Shown: positions 47,051 through 59,459 of the stretch, in pieces
Numbering within the stretch: the first letter of the stretch is position 1
How the letters are laid out: each line of letters opens with the position of its first letter
Assembly (NCBI GenBank): GCA_946406115.1
Contig: OX291543.1
Coordinates: forward strand, 27,616,815 to 27,680,814
Origin: Apoda limacodes
Taxonomy: Eukaryota > Arthropoda > Insecta > Lepidoptera > Limacodidae
Length of the DNA stretch: 64,000 nucleotides
Direction: 5' to 3'
The notes under the pieces: model-generated
The model's input: the letters and a program-made list of their open reading frames with translations, nothing else
Told to the model about the DNA's origin: nothing
The model's database searches: none
Program-made: the position numbers and the translations under genes

Positions 47051-48629
47051 ATACATCTTTTAGCTCACTTTCCAAATGTAAAATTCAGTTTAGCTTACGT
47101 TCATGTTTACTTTAGTATTGGAATTGAATAAGTTGCTATGCTCAGGCTGAGGGCTTAGCACAAGTTCCTATCGTATTAAAGTGAAGAAGTGACGAAACGT
47201 AAATAAATTTTTATGAAAACGTATACATGCGGGCGTAAATGTAACTTTGTTACAAACAGAATTGTTACAGCTTACGTCACTTTAGCAATACGATAGAAAC
47301 TCGTGTTTGACCTCTACGCGTTCGCCAGCATGCTGCTTGCACAAAACATTCCGCAAAACCAAGATGATATTTAAGAAAAAGATGTTTTCCAGTTTAATTT
47401 ACTAATTATTTTAATTAATTAGTAGTTTACTTTATTCCAGAACTAGCAGCTCATAGCGGTTTTACCTTAGGTTCTTGGCTTTAGTCCTTGGGATCATAGG
47501 CGTAGCTAGTGTAATGTTATACAATAGCCTACATCCTTCCTTTAAGAATATTTAAGACTACCGCTTGCACAATGGGATGTGCTTAGAGGAAATACCAGAA
47601 ATGATGCCCACGGATGCATGCATGCATAGTAGTACATCGCACCGCCATCGGCCATCGGCAGGAAATTAATTCTGCCACTTTTTTGCTGCTGTAACGAAGT
47701 CTTTCAAAATTTGGCTAAAAGTCTGAGAAAACTACATTAAATATGCAGCAATAGCGAAATATAAATTATAAGTACAGCTAATTCTTTTGCTGACTATGTG
47801 ACCGTAGTCTAAGCGAGTCTGCTATATAGTACCATATTTGTAATTACATTTACGTCTGGGAATTCTATACGACATGCGTGCAGCAGCCCAATTAAATTAT
47901 TTAACCGTTTTGGAGGGTTAAAATGTAACGAATCGTCGTTTTAAAGTCCGACAGAACTTTTTAAACTTCCACAAACATGTGAGGCCTCCGCTAAAATAGA
48001 AGTTGTTTTCGAGCTCCGGATTGTTTCGACGAAAAAAGAAACTTTAATTTTCTACATTTCAAAATAAAAGTCGCAATCGTGAAGGGATAATGGCAAGAAC
48101 GCGTTTTGTCTAAAATTGTACTTCAGATAAGTGTCATGACGAATACCTTTATCTAATTGTCTATTAAGTACACAATAGCAGTTAAAGGTTACTTTTGAAG
48201 ATGTCTTAAAGTATATATAATATTTCTATATGATATTGCTACTTAAATATCCTCTAAAACATATTGACCAGATAGTATCCTATTTTTTTTAGATTTTCAT
48301 TAAAATATCTTAAAACATATTTCTTGCGTAAAGAAGACAATTTCAAGACAATATTTTTTATATTCAATCTAATACAAATAAAACTTTAGAATTTAGGCTT
48401 CTTCCTAGTGCTTTATGTTTGCAAAAGGAATTGACACATAATTTATTGAGCAAACTGTATATACGATCATCTAAACTTTAACTATTTTAGTCAGAACCAT
48501 GAATTTTAGACACGCTTTTAGGGGAATAAGTTCCGGTAAATACATTTTGAACATTATATTATCCGTAGATGACGTGGTGAGTTATATCATCAAATGTATA
48601 TATGTTCTTTAATGTTAAGTACTAGATTT
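47051..48629. other. No gene recognised
   Basis: AT-rich, with short stretches of mixed composition. No frame or repeat that I can support. Confidence 0.55.
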
Positions 48630-48665
48630 TTCCAGCGGCTCCACCGGAACTAAATTTGGGCGTGC
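48630..48665 (+). repeat. CCAGCGGC-type repeat, head fragment
   Basis: ttttccagcggctccaccgg, then aactaaatttgggcgtg. Confidence 0.55.
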
Positions 48666-49190
48666 GGCATATTTGAAACATCTTAGAGAATATTAAAATT
48701 TATAATAGATAACAATAAAAAGTTAAATGCGTGCGAAGAAACGGCATTCGGTTCGATTTTACTGGCAAGACGCGCCAATATATACGTAGACGTTACACAT
48801 AAAAAAAACGAGTTGCACTCCGGGAGTGCCGGCAGAAGTGAAAACCTTTACACACGATTCGCGCTTAACACTCAAATATGTCACAAGACATGTCTTTGAC
48901 ATTGTCAAGAAATAATAATGTTTGTTTATTTACTTTTTTGACGTAGTATATTTGACATCGCAATCTGTCATAGAATTAAAATTCCATATCCAACCTCCCT
49001 GTACTACTCATAATCGCGAATACTAAAAATAAAAATTATAATAGGCGTGGCATTACGGTTTCCGTCTTACGAATTTCCACGATTAGGACACGTGACCTGA
49101 CGCGAGTTTATCATTTTTTACCCATACCAAAAAACGTGCACAACGCCGCTAAAGAAGTTTTCACTTCAAAAAACAAACAAACTTTTTAGC

Positions 49191-49196
49191 TTTATT
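49191..49196 (-). terminator. Poly(A) signal AATAAA after the candidate terminal exon
   Basis: Reading the minus strand, AATAAA occurs 83 bases after the TGA at 49279. It is followed within about 15-25 bases by a T/G-rich stretch (TTTGTTTGTTTTTTG), as expected downstream of a cleavage site. A short ATT microsatellite lies between the stop and the signal. Confidence 0.4.
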
Positions 49197-49278
49197 ATAG
49201 TAGCATAATAATAATAATAATAACACATTCCTTGGGTAAAGAGATATGGAGCGAGGTAACTTAGTGCGGAATGTAGGA

Positions 49279-49450
49279 TCAGACAAAAAGCGCCGACTGT
49301 AGCCGTGGCGGCAGCGGGTACAAATACAAGGGGTCACTCTTTGTCGAGAACCCATCCTTGAAGCCCAGCGTGGCATTGAGCAAGTCGTTAACTTGTCTGA
49401 GGCTCTCAAACTTGTGTGTAACTTTTTTAATTAATCTGTTGGTTAATATA
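49279..49450 (-). CDS. Candidate 3'-terminal coding exon of an unrecognised gene
   Basis: A minus-strand reading frame runs from about 49470 to a TGA at 49279-49281 and includes KFESLRQVNDLLNATLGF and then SDPLYLYPLPPRLQSALFV before the stop. Roughly 70 percent of its last 47 codons end in G or C, although the flanks are strongly AT-rich, which is what a host exon looks like here. There is no usable start codon, so it would be an internal-to-terminal exon. Possible splice acceptors are ATCTACAG near 49465 and ACACAAG at 49411; the true left edge is uncertain. A poly(A) signal follows 83 bases after the stop. It is on the same strand as, and upstream of, the Runt exon. I do not recognise the protein. 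It could instead be the end of a retroelement protein. Confidence 0.4.
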
Positions 49451-49892
49451 CTGTAGATTTAATAAATTAGTACTTACTTGACACATAAAATCACAATAGC
49501 TTTATCCTCAATCGGAATCCAAAAATTTATACATTATTTATAGTGTAAACTAGATGTGTGTATACTAAATAGTGTAAACTATAAATAATGTAAAAAACTA
49601 ATATATAGTGTAAAATATATATTATTATTAGGATTATGTATTTAAATTAAAAACCAAAACCTTTGTAACATCGTAACAACTGGCCGTGCATGTGTCATAT
49701 TTTAGTCAGTTGACTTATGTGGGTAAAAGTACGAAAAATAAGTATTTTAAGTAAATTATAGGTGCTCCCATACATGACATTCAAATAACTTTCAGAATTT
49801 CTTCTTCTTTTGTGCAACCATGTGCAGCACGGCATCATTGGAGACGCCCTAAATTTTTTTTTCTTGTAATAAATATTGACTAATAATAATGA

Positions 49893-50094
49893 GAGTGTTT
49901 AGTCCCAAACTATGCAAAGCTTGTACTACGGAAACCAGACAACGGATTCAAATACATATATACATTCTTGTTGTATATATCATACGTAAAAACACCCAAA
50001 TTCAAGACATAAATATTTGTCCTGTGCGGGGAATAAACCCGTGCTTCTCGGATCGGCAGGCAGTATTACTGCGAACAGAGCTACGGAGTCACCT
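49893..50094 (-). repeat. tRNA-headed SINE, type B (decayed head)
   Basis: The minus strand has gggtttattccccgcacagg in place of the B-box, then atttatgtcttgaatttggg, tttgaatccgttgtctggtt and acaagctttgcatagtttgg. Confidence 0.75.
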
Positions 50095-50245
50095 ATAAAC
50101 AATTGACTTTCTTACTACAGTGAAAATCACACCTTTTACTTTAATTTTCTGGTTTGTTAGTTATAAACATTTTCAAAAAGTCGTATGTTAATGTATATGC
50201 ATGTATCTAAGAAAAATATAAACCAGATATTTTTATTCACAATCT

Positions 50246-50328
50246 TAAAAAGACTCATTGGTACACCTCTGGCCCACCGACGCGAGGTGAAATAGAAGTC
50301 CCTAGGGCTAGGCCATAGCCTACCACGC
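50246..50328 (-). repeat. tRNA-headed SINE, type C, head fragment
   Basis: The minus strand reads gtggtaggctatggcctagc, then ggtgggccagaggtgtacca and atgagtct, matching the head of the copy at 59071. Confidence 0.6.
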
Positions 50329-51427
50329 CAGCCTAATGCGTGTCACCGACCTTGGTCGAGCTAGTGACCCATAATGCCATTGACTTGACATGACAAACAG
50401 TTAGAACCCATTGTTTGTCATAACTATATATTTAGTAATTTCTATGGTAAACGAGAAATTCACGACAGTCACTAAAAAAACTAGTTCTCCTTTATAAAAG
50501 GATTCAAAAAGAAAGGTATATCTATTTCGCATCATCGTTAACAAAAAAAAAAAGTTTGAAATCCGCTGTGATTCCTATACGGATATAAATTAGCGTATCT
50601 ACAAGCATATTCATCTAATGAAAATGAGCCCTTTCTTCCGTACGAAACACCGCACGGTCAAGGGAACCCTCTGACAACTCGGACCAAGGAACCTTAATGC
50701 CGCCCCGCGTGTTTTAAATGGAAATTGCACTTGGAATTTATGTGAAAGGGTTACGAAAATCGTTTTCATCTGCTTTGTACGTGTTGTAAAGTTTGGACAG
50801 GTGTGGCATTGTTTACAATCCTTTGTTTGAATTCTTTCAATAATTTTGTTTTGTTTCTAAATCCTGAAGGAGTGCGGTAAACTTTTACATTATTATGAAA
50901 CAACAAAGTACATTATAAAATAAAAACAGTTTGAAAAGCATTATAGCTACTAGATTACACATTAAGTGGTAAATAGGCAAATATTATGCGAATAACTTAG
51001 TTATCCCGAGAGTAGCGGAGGATTCTGTAGCTGAAGCCCGAGTGTAGCGCGTTACTCCAGAGTAAACTCCTGAACGGAGCTAGTGATTTATAGGTGCGTT
51101 ATGAAATTACTTTTTCATGAGTTATGCAATCTGATTTTTACCAGGAGTATGAGAAATATAATAGATAACGATAATTATATCTTAAACATCAAAAATCACA
51201 GGTAACAGTTATAGTTTATTGCACTAAAAAGTACACAGTCACAAATAATAGATACACACACACGAAATACTACATATAAATAACGTCAGCCATTTTTATA
51301 AACCAAAGTTTTTTATACTACTGTACTTTTGTTCTGAAATTAAGAAATCTAAACTCGTATCATATTAGAAGTAATTTAGCAACTCGTTGTATAAAGTATG
51401 TACTTATAGTACAAGCATTAAGGGGCT
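50329..51427. other. No gene recognised
   Basis: AT-rich, with GC-richer spots at 50640-50715 and 51005-51080 that show no frame of interest. Confidence 0.5.
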
Positions 51428-51752
51428 AAGATAAGTGAAAGTGGCGCCCTCACTTCATTTTTTTAATTTCCATTAAAAAAAATCATTTTCAAAAAATTGG
51501 TCAAATCAAAAGTTTTATGTTCAAGTAAGCAATTTTTAGAAAGTTTTATTTGCTAGATATTATTGACGTGCAGGCTGGAAAGTTCATTTACGCTAAAGGT
51601 GGCCACTTGCACTACACATGCATAATTTGTAGCGACCAAAACTTTCTAAAAATAGCTACTTGTACTTATAACTTTTGATTTGTGCAATTTTTCAAAATTC
51701 CTTATGTGATGAATACAAATTGATAAATCTAATGGGGGCGCCACTCATATCT
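51428..51752. mobile_element. MITE with GGCGCC-containing inverted ends
   Basis: The ends gataagtgaaagtggcgccc and gggggcgccactcatatct are inverted. Inner arms 51488-51555 (ggtcaaatcaaaagttttat, aatttttagaaagttttat) and 51630-51710 pair as reverse complements. No coding content. Confidence 0.65.
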
Positions 51753-51991
51753 AGAAAAAACAATTTCTACTAAAACAGAAACGTCATATAACAGTGGTGT
51801 ACAGTGAAGAGGACATTCTCACACCCTTTGATTAAACATGCCATGCTACCAAAATTTTATTGGGTGTCTCTAAAGTCAAAAATCTGTAACTAATGTACTA
51901 CATATATGTCTACATATACTACAGGTACTAATTTTTTTATAATTATATTAGTATGTCTATTTTCTGACCATACTCGTTTAATAAGCATTAT

Positions 51992-54549
51992 ATGCAATTG
52001 CACCAAATTTGTCTTCTTAAGGGGCTGACCAACGCCAACTTATGCCATGTCAAAATGTATTCAAAAATATTTAAAAAAGTATGCAGGGTTGCAAAATCAA
52101 TACATTTAAGTAATAAAATTAAAAATTCTGATAATAAAATAAAGGCCACATGGAATGTAATAAATAGTGAAACAGGAAAAATAAAACCGCGTGACAATCA
52201 TTATTCACTTACTGTAAATTCAAAAATAATTGATTCAGATCTTGATGTCGCTAACTCTTTTGAGAAATATTTTACTGAAATGCCTACAATTACAACTAAT
52301 GCATTAAATTCCTCTCCATTAGAATCAGAGTTACTTTTAAAATGTAATGTAAATAAATGCAAGGCTATATTTAAATTTGAGCATGTTACCTCTGAAGACA
52401 TCATAAAGACATTTAAATTACTAACTCAGAAAAAAACTTGTGACCTATGGGGTATATCAGTCAAAGTCCTTAGCGGAATTATTAATATTATAGCACCAAT
52501 GTTAGCCATAATATTTAATAAGTGTGTTGACAAAGGGATATTCCCAGACCTAATGAAATATAGTAAAATAATACCACTTTTTAAAAGTGGAAGTAAAGAT
52601 GATCCTAATAATTTTAGACCTATCTCTATACTGCCTGCCTTAAGCAAAATTTTTGAAAAAATTATGTTCAATCAGATGCTTAAACATTTTAACTTAAATG
52701 GATTACTTCATCAGTCAACAGTTTGGTTTTACAAAAGGGCGTTCCGCAACTGACGCAGGTGTTGCCCTTATACAGCATATATTTGCTGCTTGGGAACAGT
52801 CACAAAATGCTATTGGTATCTTCTGTGATCTATCAAAGGCATTCGACTGCGTGCAACATGAAACTCTTATAAGGAAACTGAGTCATTATGGTATTGCAGA
52901 TTTGGCTCTTGAGCTTATCCGCTCATATTTGAGTAGTAGAATGCAGAAGGTTCAAATCAATGAAGTAAAATCCAATGGCTCTGAAGTAAAATTAGGAGTT
53001 CCTCAAGGTTCTATTTTAGGTCCTTTTCTATTTTTAATTTACATAAATGACTTGCCTTTCTTTGTGGAGAAGCTGTGCAAGATTGTACTATTTGCTGATG
53101 ACACATCTCTTTTATTTAAAGTTGACAGAAATAAAACTAGTTTTGACGACGTAAGTAGTGCACTTTCTCAGGTTCTTCAGTGGTTTACGGCAAATAATTT
53201 AATTTTATAATTTAATGCGAAAAAGACAAGTGTTTAAAATTTATGATGCCAAATGTCAGAAACATAAGTACAAAATTATCCCTAAACGGAGAAGAAATAG
53301 AACTATTAGACTCAACAGTGTTTCTAGGTATTACATTAGACAATAGGCTGCAGTGGAACCCTCATATTTCAGTTCTTGCAGGAAAACTCAGTTCAGCTGC
53401 CTATGCAGTTAGGAAAGTTAGGCAGCTTACAGATGTTGACACTGCTCGCTTGGTCTACTTTAGCTATTTCCATTCCGTCATTTCTTATGGCATTTTGCTT
53501 TGGGGTAAGGCAGCTGATATTGATACAGTCTTTATTTTGCAAAAGAGAGCAGTAAGGTCAATTTATAAATTAGGACCTCGAATTTCTCTTAGGGAACTAT
53601 TTAGGGAAATTGATATTTTAACTGTTCCTTGCCAATATATCTTTGCTTGTATAATGTATGTACGCCAAAATTGTCACTTATTTGCAAAAAATAGTGACCT
53701 CCACAGTGTTAATACAAGGAATAAGGATAAATTGGTAGTTCCAAAATGTCGTCTTCAGAAGGTACATAGCTCTTTCGCAATACAATGTATATTTTTCTAC
53801 AATAAAATTCCAGAAAATGTGCTTAATTTACCCTCAAATAAATTTAAAATATATGTCAAAGATATTTTAAGGAAAAAAAGCTATTACAAAGTTGATGAAT
53901 ACATAAATGATAAAAATGCTTGGAAAAATTAGAACTTAATTGATTTGTATTGGGGCATTTGAAATATTATTTTTTTTTAATTTAAAACATTGTATATTAT
54001 GTTATTACCTAGTGTAAGGCTATATTGTATTTTTATATGATGTATAAAAGATTAACTAGTGAGTTTATTGCCGTTGCTGCTCGGTAGTAAAGCATTGCGA
54101 ACCTTCCAATCTTCTCCTCTTATATTTTGTTCCTTTACTACACACATTGTAACTAGTACAATCGAAGTTTTATTGGAGTTGCTTGAGTGTGTCATGCTCT
54201 CTCAAAGTGTGTCTGCGGTGGTGGCGTGTGTGTCGGGTCGTTACGTTCCCTAAAACATGGTTGAGCGAAGCGATGGCTGATTCATGTGTCATACTCGTGA
54301 ACGGGTGCCGCCTGTGGAGGCTGGTCTGCTCTTGCAAACTTCTTGGTATTCTTAGTATTTAGTCTTACTTTTTTGTTTTGTTTATTAATACTGTAAGACA
54401 TTGATTATTTCTTGCTGAGTTTCTTGCCGGTTCTTCTCAGTACAAGGTCTCCCGCCCTGTAGACTTACGAACCGATGACGTAGTGACATTCATAAGCGCT
54501 CAATTATTGTAGCCTAATCTGAATAAAATTATATTGAATTGAATTGAAT
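51992..54549 (+). pseudogene. Jockey-type non-LTR retrotransposon (LINE), 5'-truncated
   Basis: The linker and fingers of ORF2 come first (51992-52753: KIKATWNVINSETGKI, IIPLFKSGSKDDPNNFRPIS, LPALSKIFEKIM). After a frameshift near 52710 comes the RT core (52698-53210: QFGFTKGRSATDAGVALI, FCDLSKAFDCVQHETLI, GVPQGSILGPFLFLIYINDL and catalytic FADD). A stop at 53208 and another frame change lead to the thumb and tail (53243-53932: FLGITLDNRLQWNPHISVLA, SYGILLWGKAADID, QKRAVRSIYKLGPRISLREL). The element ends with aatctgaataaaattat and a (ttgaa)n tail at 54533-54549. The endonuclease and ORF1 are lost. Only two frame changes and a stop mean this is the youngest LINE copy in the window, but it cannot make a working enzyme. 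Codon use is AT-rich, unlike the fragment at 24590. Confidence 0.97.
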
Positions 54550-55073
54550 AGAACTGACACTTTTTAAAATGGAAAAAATCAATACTTGTAGTAAATATTT
54601 TTGGTTAAAAATTTAACCCTATATAGAAGAACATATACCTAATGTCTTGTTCTACCAAAAACACGATAGCATTAATTTACCTCGATAGAAAAAAATCTGG
54701 AAAAGACCTCTAAATTTTTTTTTTTTTTTGGTATTTAACCGGTATTCTTTAACATATAACATTAAAATTCATATTAATGGCTAGCTAACTAGAAAGTCCA
54801 TGGCTGCTTCTACTGAAATCTAAAAAATCGAGTTAGTTTTCTAGTAAATACCAAAAAACCGATTTGACGCTCACGTTTACTTATACTGAAAAGCGCTGTG
54901 GTCTTTTGTCTTGCTCAAGTGCACGTGATATTAGATAGCTGTGTTTCAAACTGTCATATGAAGTGGGCGGGTAAATCCTTAATTTTCTAATCGGAATACC
55001 GGGTCTTAACACTCAATTTAAAATTTAGGTACCCACCCACATCAGCTCTAAACAGTTTTAAAATCTGTAAACT
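54550..55073. other. No gene recognised
   Basis: AT-rich, with a long T run at 54717-54729. Confidence 0.55.
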
Positions 55074-55434
55074 TAAGAGAAGACGCGTGGCGCCTCACAG
55101 CGTGCTTCATACAAACGATTTTTTTATTTATTTTTGACATTTACTAATAAAACACAGTGAAACTGATGTCAAGCCGAATATCTATGTCTATGGTTTTCCA
55201 AAATCCTGAAAAATATTTTTACTAACTGAAAATCTTAATTGAGACCATTTGTATGAAAAACTAGAATCCTCTATAACTATTAACGTATACAATTTAATAG
55301 AAAAATTTAATAGATATTTATTCCTAGAATATGTCTTTAAAATTTCGTAATGTTTGCTTAATAAATGTCAAAAATAAGTGTAAAATTCTTTTGTATGAAG
55401 CACGCTGCGAGGCGCTGCGAATCGTATTCTCAAT
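55074..55434. mobile_element. MITE with about 120-bp inverted ends
   Basis: Left arm agacgcgtggcgcctcacag, cgtgcttcatacaaa and tttatttttgacattta pairs with right arm aaatgtcaaaaataagtg, tgtatgaagcacgctgcgag and gcgctgcgaatcgtattctc. A half copy lies at 8690-8910. No coding content. Confidence 0.75.
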
Positions 55435-56904
55435 TTTGTCTGTAGAAGTACATATTTTTGTATGGGGGTTTTATATGTTTTTGTTATCATTTATAATGCA
55501 TATATAAGAAAGACATTGAGAAATTCAATAATATACTACTACTGTATGTACAACATTACCAGTAGCTCCATCTTTTGATCAATTTATCCATATTAATTTC
55601 TAATTAGTCCAACCCCTAACTTTAGAAATCTAATTAGAAAATTCCAATTAGATATTTGGCAGTGTTTCGTTTGTTTAGCAACAAATTTGATAGAGGGCTC
55701 CACTGATTGTTTTCAGTGACCACCCATGCAGGAAGTGCTTTGATTTTCGTCTCAGTTAAAACTCGAAGCTAACGCCAACTCTGTGCAACATCAAGACGGA
55801 ATAGATCTCTTTTTGATGTATAACCACTTCCTCAAACGTAAAGTAGGTGTATCATTGCGTGTACACATTTGGATGCTATTAAATTATTATTATTTTTTAC
55901 TATGTATGCTTATCTAAATATATCTTATAAAACTATCTTATATCCGATTGTTTTAAAGTCAAATTTTTTTGAGTATTTACAAAATTTCCATGCTGGCATT
56001 GATGTGTATCATATTGAATTTCGATTCATTTCAAAACGTCACAAATCCTAGGGATGCAGTTTTGAAGTAACAGCAGTCAACGCAATATATAGGCGTGTTT
56101 AAAATGAGTCTGTAAAACAGTTTACTTGAATAGGTAAAAGTTTTTTTTTTTTTTTTAAACTTCTTTTCCGTGTCTTTGATTTTACACACCACTCTACATA
56201 ATGTTTATATTTTTTTGTCAGTATGTACCTTCCCTGAAAGTCTGATTCGATTTATACATAGAGGCAATATTTAATTTTTTGTCTGCGGTAAAAAAAAGTT
56301 TATACTAATAACTTATACTAGTGTATTCCGTTTTGTGTTAAACTTTACATTCTGGTTAGTTTTGAGTTAATTTGTTTTTATGTGTGTTTGTTTATTCAGT
56401 GTATCTGCTTAAGCAAACATTTACATTTACATTTATTATTTGAAATAGTATGACTCTCAAAGAGTACTGTTTGTACTTAGTTTAAATTAAAATTATGAAT
56501 TGAACTGAATTACCTAGCATTAAATATACAAAAAAAAACTAACACAAAATAGTTGTTATAATGTGAACCACCATTAACACCGTAACGTTAGATAGTGTGC
56601 TTTCATTGAACCACATTTTACAGCAGACTGGAGCACTTTACATTTCGCTGATTTTGTTTATGTTACTCGATTCTACGTACACGTGTCTGTTTGTTTATTT
56701 TAAAATTAAAATAACGAGTGTTAATATTAATGGCGTACTATCGAAATATAAATTAAAATGACGGTGAAAGTTCTTAGACTTCTTTAAGAGTAATAAAAAC
56801 GTATTTATATATTTATGTGCCTTATGTTAAAAAAGAAAAACTTTGCAACTGACAAATAAATATGAAATATAAACAAGAGGTATGTTCAACTAGCTGGTCA
56901 CACA
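55435..56904. other. No gene recognised
   Basis: AT-rich; the frame at 55869-56051 has no coding character. Confidence 0.5.
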
Positions 56905-57400
56905 AAGATCCGAAATAAGTCAGGGTTGTTTATTGGGACCTGTTTTCTTTATGATTATTATCAACTAGAGTTTGCCAGCGGCTACGCCCGCTCTAAATTC
57001 GGTTATCGGCGACTGTGATATATTCCTTAATTACACTTATGAAGTTTGCTATATCAAGCTGTAGCTATAGATATAGTTCGTTTTAGCTCGGTTATAGTTA
57101 TTCCCGCGGGAAATTCGGGATTAAAAGTAGCCTATATGCTATTCTAGGACTAAACCTATATGTATGCCAAATTTCATCCCGATCCGTCCAGTGGTTGAAG
57201 TGTGAAAGAGTAACACACATCCAAACAAACTTTCACATTTATAATATTAGTAGGATAAGCCTATTGTTCGCTGATGATTTCAAGCTATACATGTCTGTAA
57301 GGTCCGTGTTCGACAGTGAAGCCCTACAGAGTAACATCCTAAAAGTAGAAGATTGGAGTGTCAATAATTGTCTCCACTTCAACAATAAGTATGTCTTACA
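56890..57400 (+). pseudogene. LINE reverse-transcriptase fragment split by a SINE-like repeat
   Basis: 56899-56952 reads RSEISQGCLLGPVFFMIIIN, the RT motif normally written GVPQGS.LGP.LF..FIN. 57258-57395 reads LLFADDFKLYMSVRSVF and ILKVEDWSVNNCLHFNNKY, the catalytic FADD motif and the following helix. In intact enzymes these are about 15-20 residues apart; here a 295-bp CCAGCGGC-type repeat sits exactly between them. Nothing upstream or downstream of these pieces is recognisable as RT. Confidence 0.8.
56962..57256 (+). repeat. CCAGCGGC-type SINE-like repeat inserted in RT
   Basis: gccagcggctacgcccgctc, ttcggttatcggcgactgtg, gctatatcaagctgtagcta, attcccgcgggaaattcggg, ccgtccagtggttgaagtgt and acatttataatattagtagg. 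Confidence 0.85.
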
Positions 57401-58496
57401 CCAGATCCAGGAGTCTCCAATTTTACAGCTATGCGCCTCATACTCCGCACTAGATCGAGAAGAGCGTAACCTGGGGCATAACACTTGACACATGGCAAAA
57501 CGAGCAAACCAAACGCAGGGCTACAGAGCAAACCAAACATACAAGTTCCAGGACTGCGCACCGGAAATAGTATTGTACAACGCAAGCCACACTACAAAAC
57601 TATGATCTGAAAATTACAATTTTTTTTTTTTATTTACAAAGAATTCTACCTCCATTTTACAATTACATTACTACTACATTACTTTAAATTACTTTTCGTC
57701 ACGGGCATGTTGGGTCGGGACACTCTACAGCTACGACGGAGGATACAGGGAGTTCAGTTTTTACCTTTAACTATAACTACACAATAAAGAGATAACCCGT
57801 CTACACTGTCAAACGTTAACCCGTACGCTGCTAACGGATAATGCGGTCCGAGAGTCTGGTCCGCAGCGCAAACGACCTTTGTTTTTTTGTGCACCCTCAC
57901 GCTTCTAAAAGTTCAATAATATCCATACAAGATATGGATTTGTTTATAAATATTTAAATCTGCAGCACATGTCCCAATAACATTTTTTTTGAAAACCTAT
58001 TGTGTGTGTGTTATTGTGTGTAATTTAGACTATTATTAATAAAATTTATTAAATCATTGTATTTTTGTACTTTTGAATCAATTAATTATTGGCTTATTGA
58101 ATTAGTATGTTGAATTATTATCTCCTTACCACCCTTAATACACAATGTACTATTACGACTAAAACAATTATTAATAATTGTTAGTTTCATTATTTTAGTA
58201 GTAAACAGCGAAATAAAATCGAAGTTAAGAAAACTTTTTTTTTATTTTTGTCATAGTCAATGGCAAAAATTATAATTCACAACTCGTTAATGAAAATTTC
58301 ATTTCCACCTTTTCTCAGGTTTCTTTTTTTTCTTAAACTACTCGCTGCGGTCGTGATTTAACTAAAAAATCCTTCGCTCCTCTCGGGATTCAACTTAGGT
58401 CCTCGTAATAAATTTAGCTTTTTCACACGTATTTCGCAATCTACTAGTGTACCACCGATTAGCGTGGAAATAACACATTTCTTTTCTGACAAGGAT
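57401..58496. other. No gene recognised
   Basis: GC-mixed at 57400-57600 and 57690-57890 but no supported frame; these may be old retroelement flanks. The rest is AT-rich. Confidence 0.45.
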
Positions 58497-58552
58497 TATA
58501 ACCAGCCAAGTACGTGTCGGACTTTGTACATTTAGGATTGCGTACCAAATGT
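58497..58552 (+). repeat. 'gccaagtgcgagtc' repeat head, decayed
   Basis: aaccagccaagtacgtgtcg and gattgcgtaccaaatgt parallel ccggccaagtgcgagtc..gggttccgtac at 18869. Confidence 0.5.
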
Positions 58553-59070
58553 AGAATGTAAGCAGTCCGAATAGCAGAATTATTTATATATTTATATTTT
58601 TATTTTATTAATTATTTTCTTACCACAAAATTAAGTTGGTTGTATTCATTATATTATTGTATTGCAAAGAAAAAATCTGATTTATTAATATATTTGTATT
58701 TTTTAGTAAAATATACTTTTAACAAATAAATTCCAATTTATCTAGTTCATCGGTCAATGGTAAGTTAAAAAATTCTTCTAAACAACATTTTGTAAAAAAA
58801 GCTGATTTTGGTAGCTTCTCATTTCTTTGTTTTCCAATATGTTTTACAACAGAAAATAAAGTATTCATCGACTCAACGAGCTCTAAATAACGATACAACT
58901 ACCATCACTACAGGTCAAAATTATTTATTGAAAATTTAGTTTTTATTTTAAGTTGCGACTTGAACTACTAAATAAAATTAGATTTTTCAACTTGCACTTC
59001 TAAACATATTTCATTTTAAAATTATTTTCTTACCTTAGTGTAGATTCCTTGAATCAATTATTTCCAGTGT

Positions 59071-59372
59071 AGTCGGTGGTGGCCGAGGGGTTTACAGGGG
59101 GGGCGGAGGTGCGAATCCCTGGTCGGCGTGTACCAATAAGTCTTTTCTTAATTTCTCAAGTACATTGATTTATTTATTCATACGGATTAATTATTTCAAA
59201 GAAAACATCGTGAGAAAACTTGCATGTGTAAAAAAAAAACAAAAAAGACGTATGTGAAGTCCACAATCCGCACCGGTTCCGCGTGTGGACTATGGCCCAA
59301 ATCACTCTCGCTTATGAGGGTAGGCCAAACACCAACAGTGGGGACCTATGAAGGCTGGCAAGCAAAGTTTTT
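59071..59372 (+). repeat. tRNA-headed SINE, type C, full span
   Basis: A-box tggccgagggg at 59080-59090 and B-box-like ggtgcgaatcc at 59108-59118, then cggcgtgtaccaataagtct, aaaacatcgtgagaaaactt, gaagtccacaatccgcaccg, gtgtggactatggcccaaat and acctatgaaggctggc. It is clearly tRNA-derived but not a tRNA gene: the cloverleaf cannot close. Confidence 0.85.
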
Positions 59373-59459
59373 ATTCCATTTGCATGAATTGATACAGGAT
59401 TCATTTCAACACGAAAAAAAAATTTTTTTTTTCTGAACTGAATTTGTTTTTACAAACAA

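Noticed and set aside
59071..59140. Possible tRNA gene (A-box and B-box)
   Set aside because: The arms cannot form a cloverleaf and a SINE body follows; same for 33084, 38841, 46327, 50246 and 62491.
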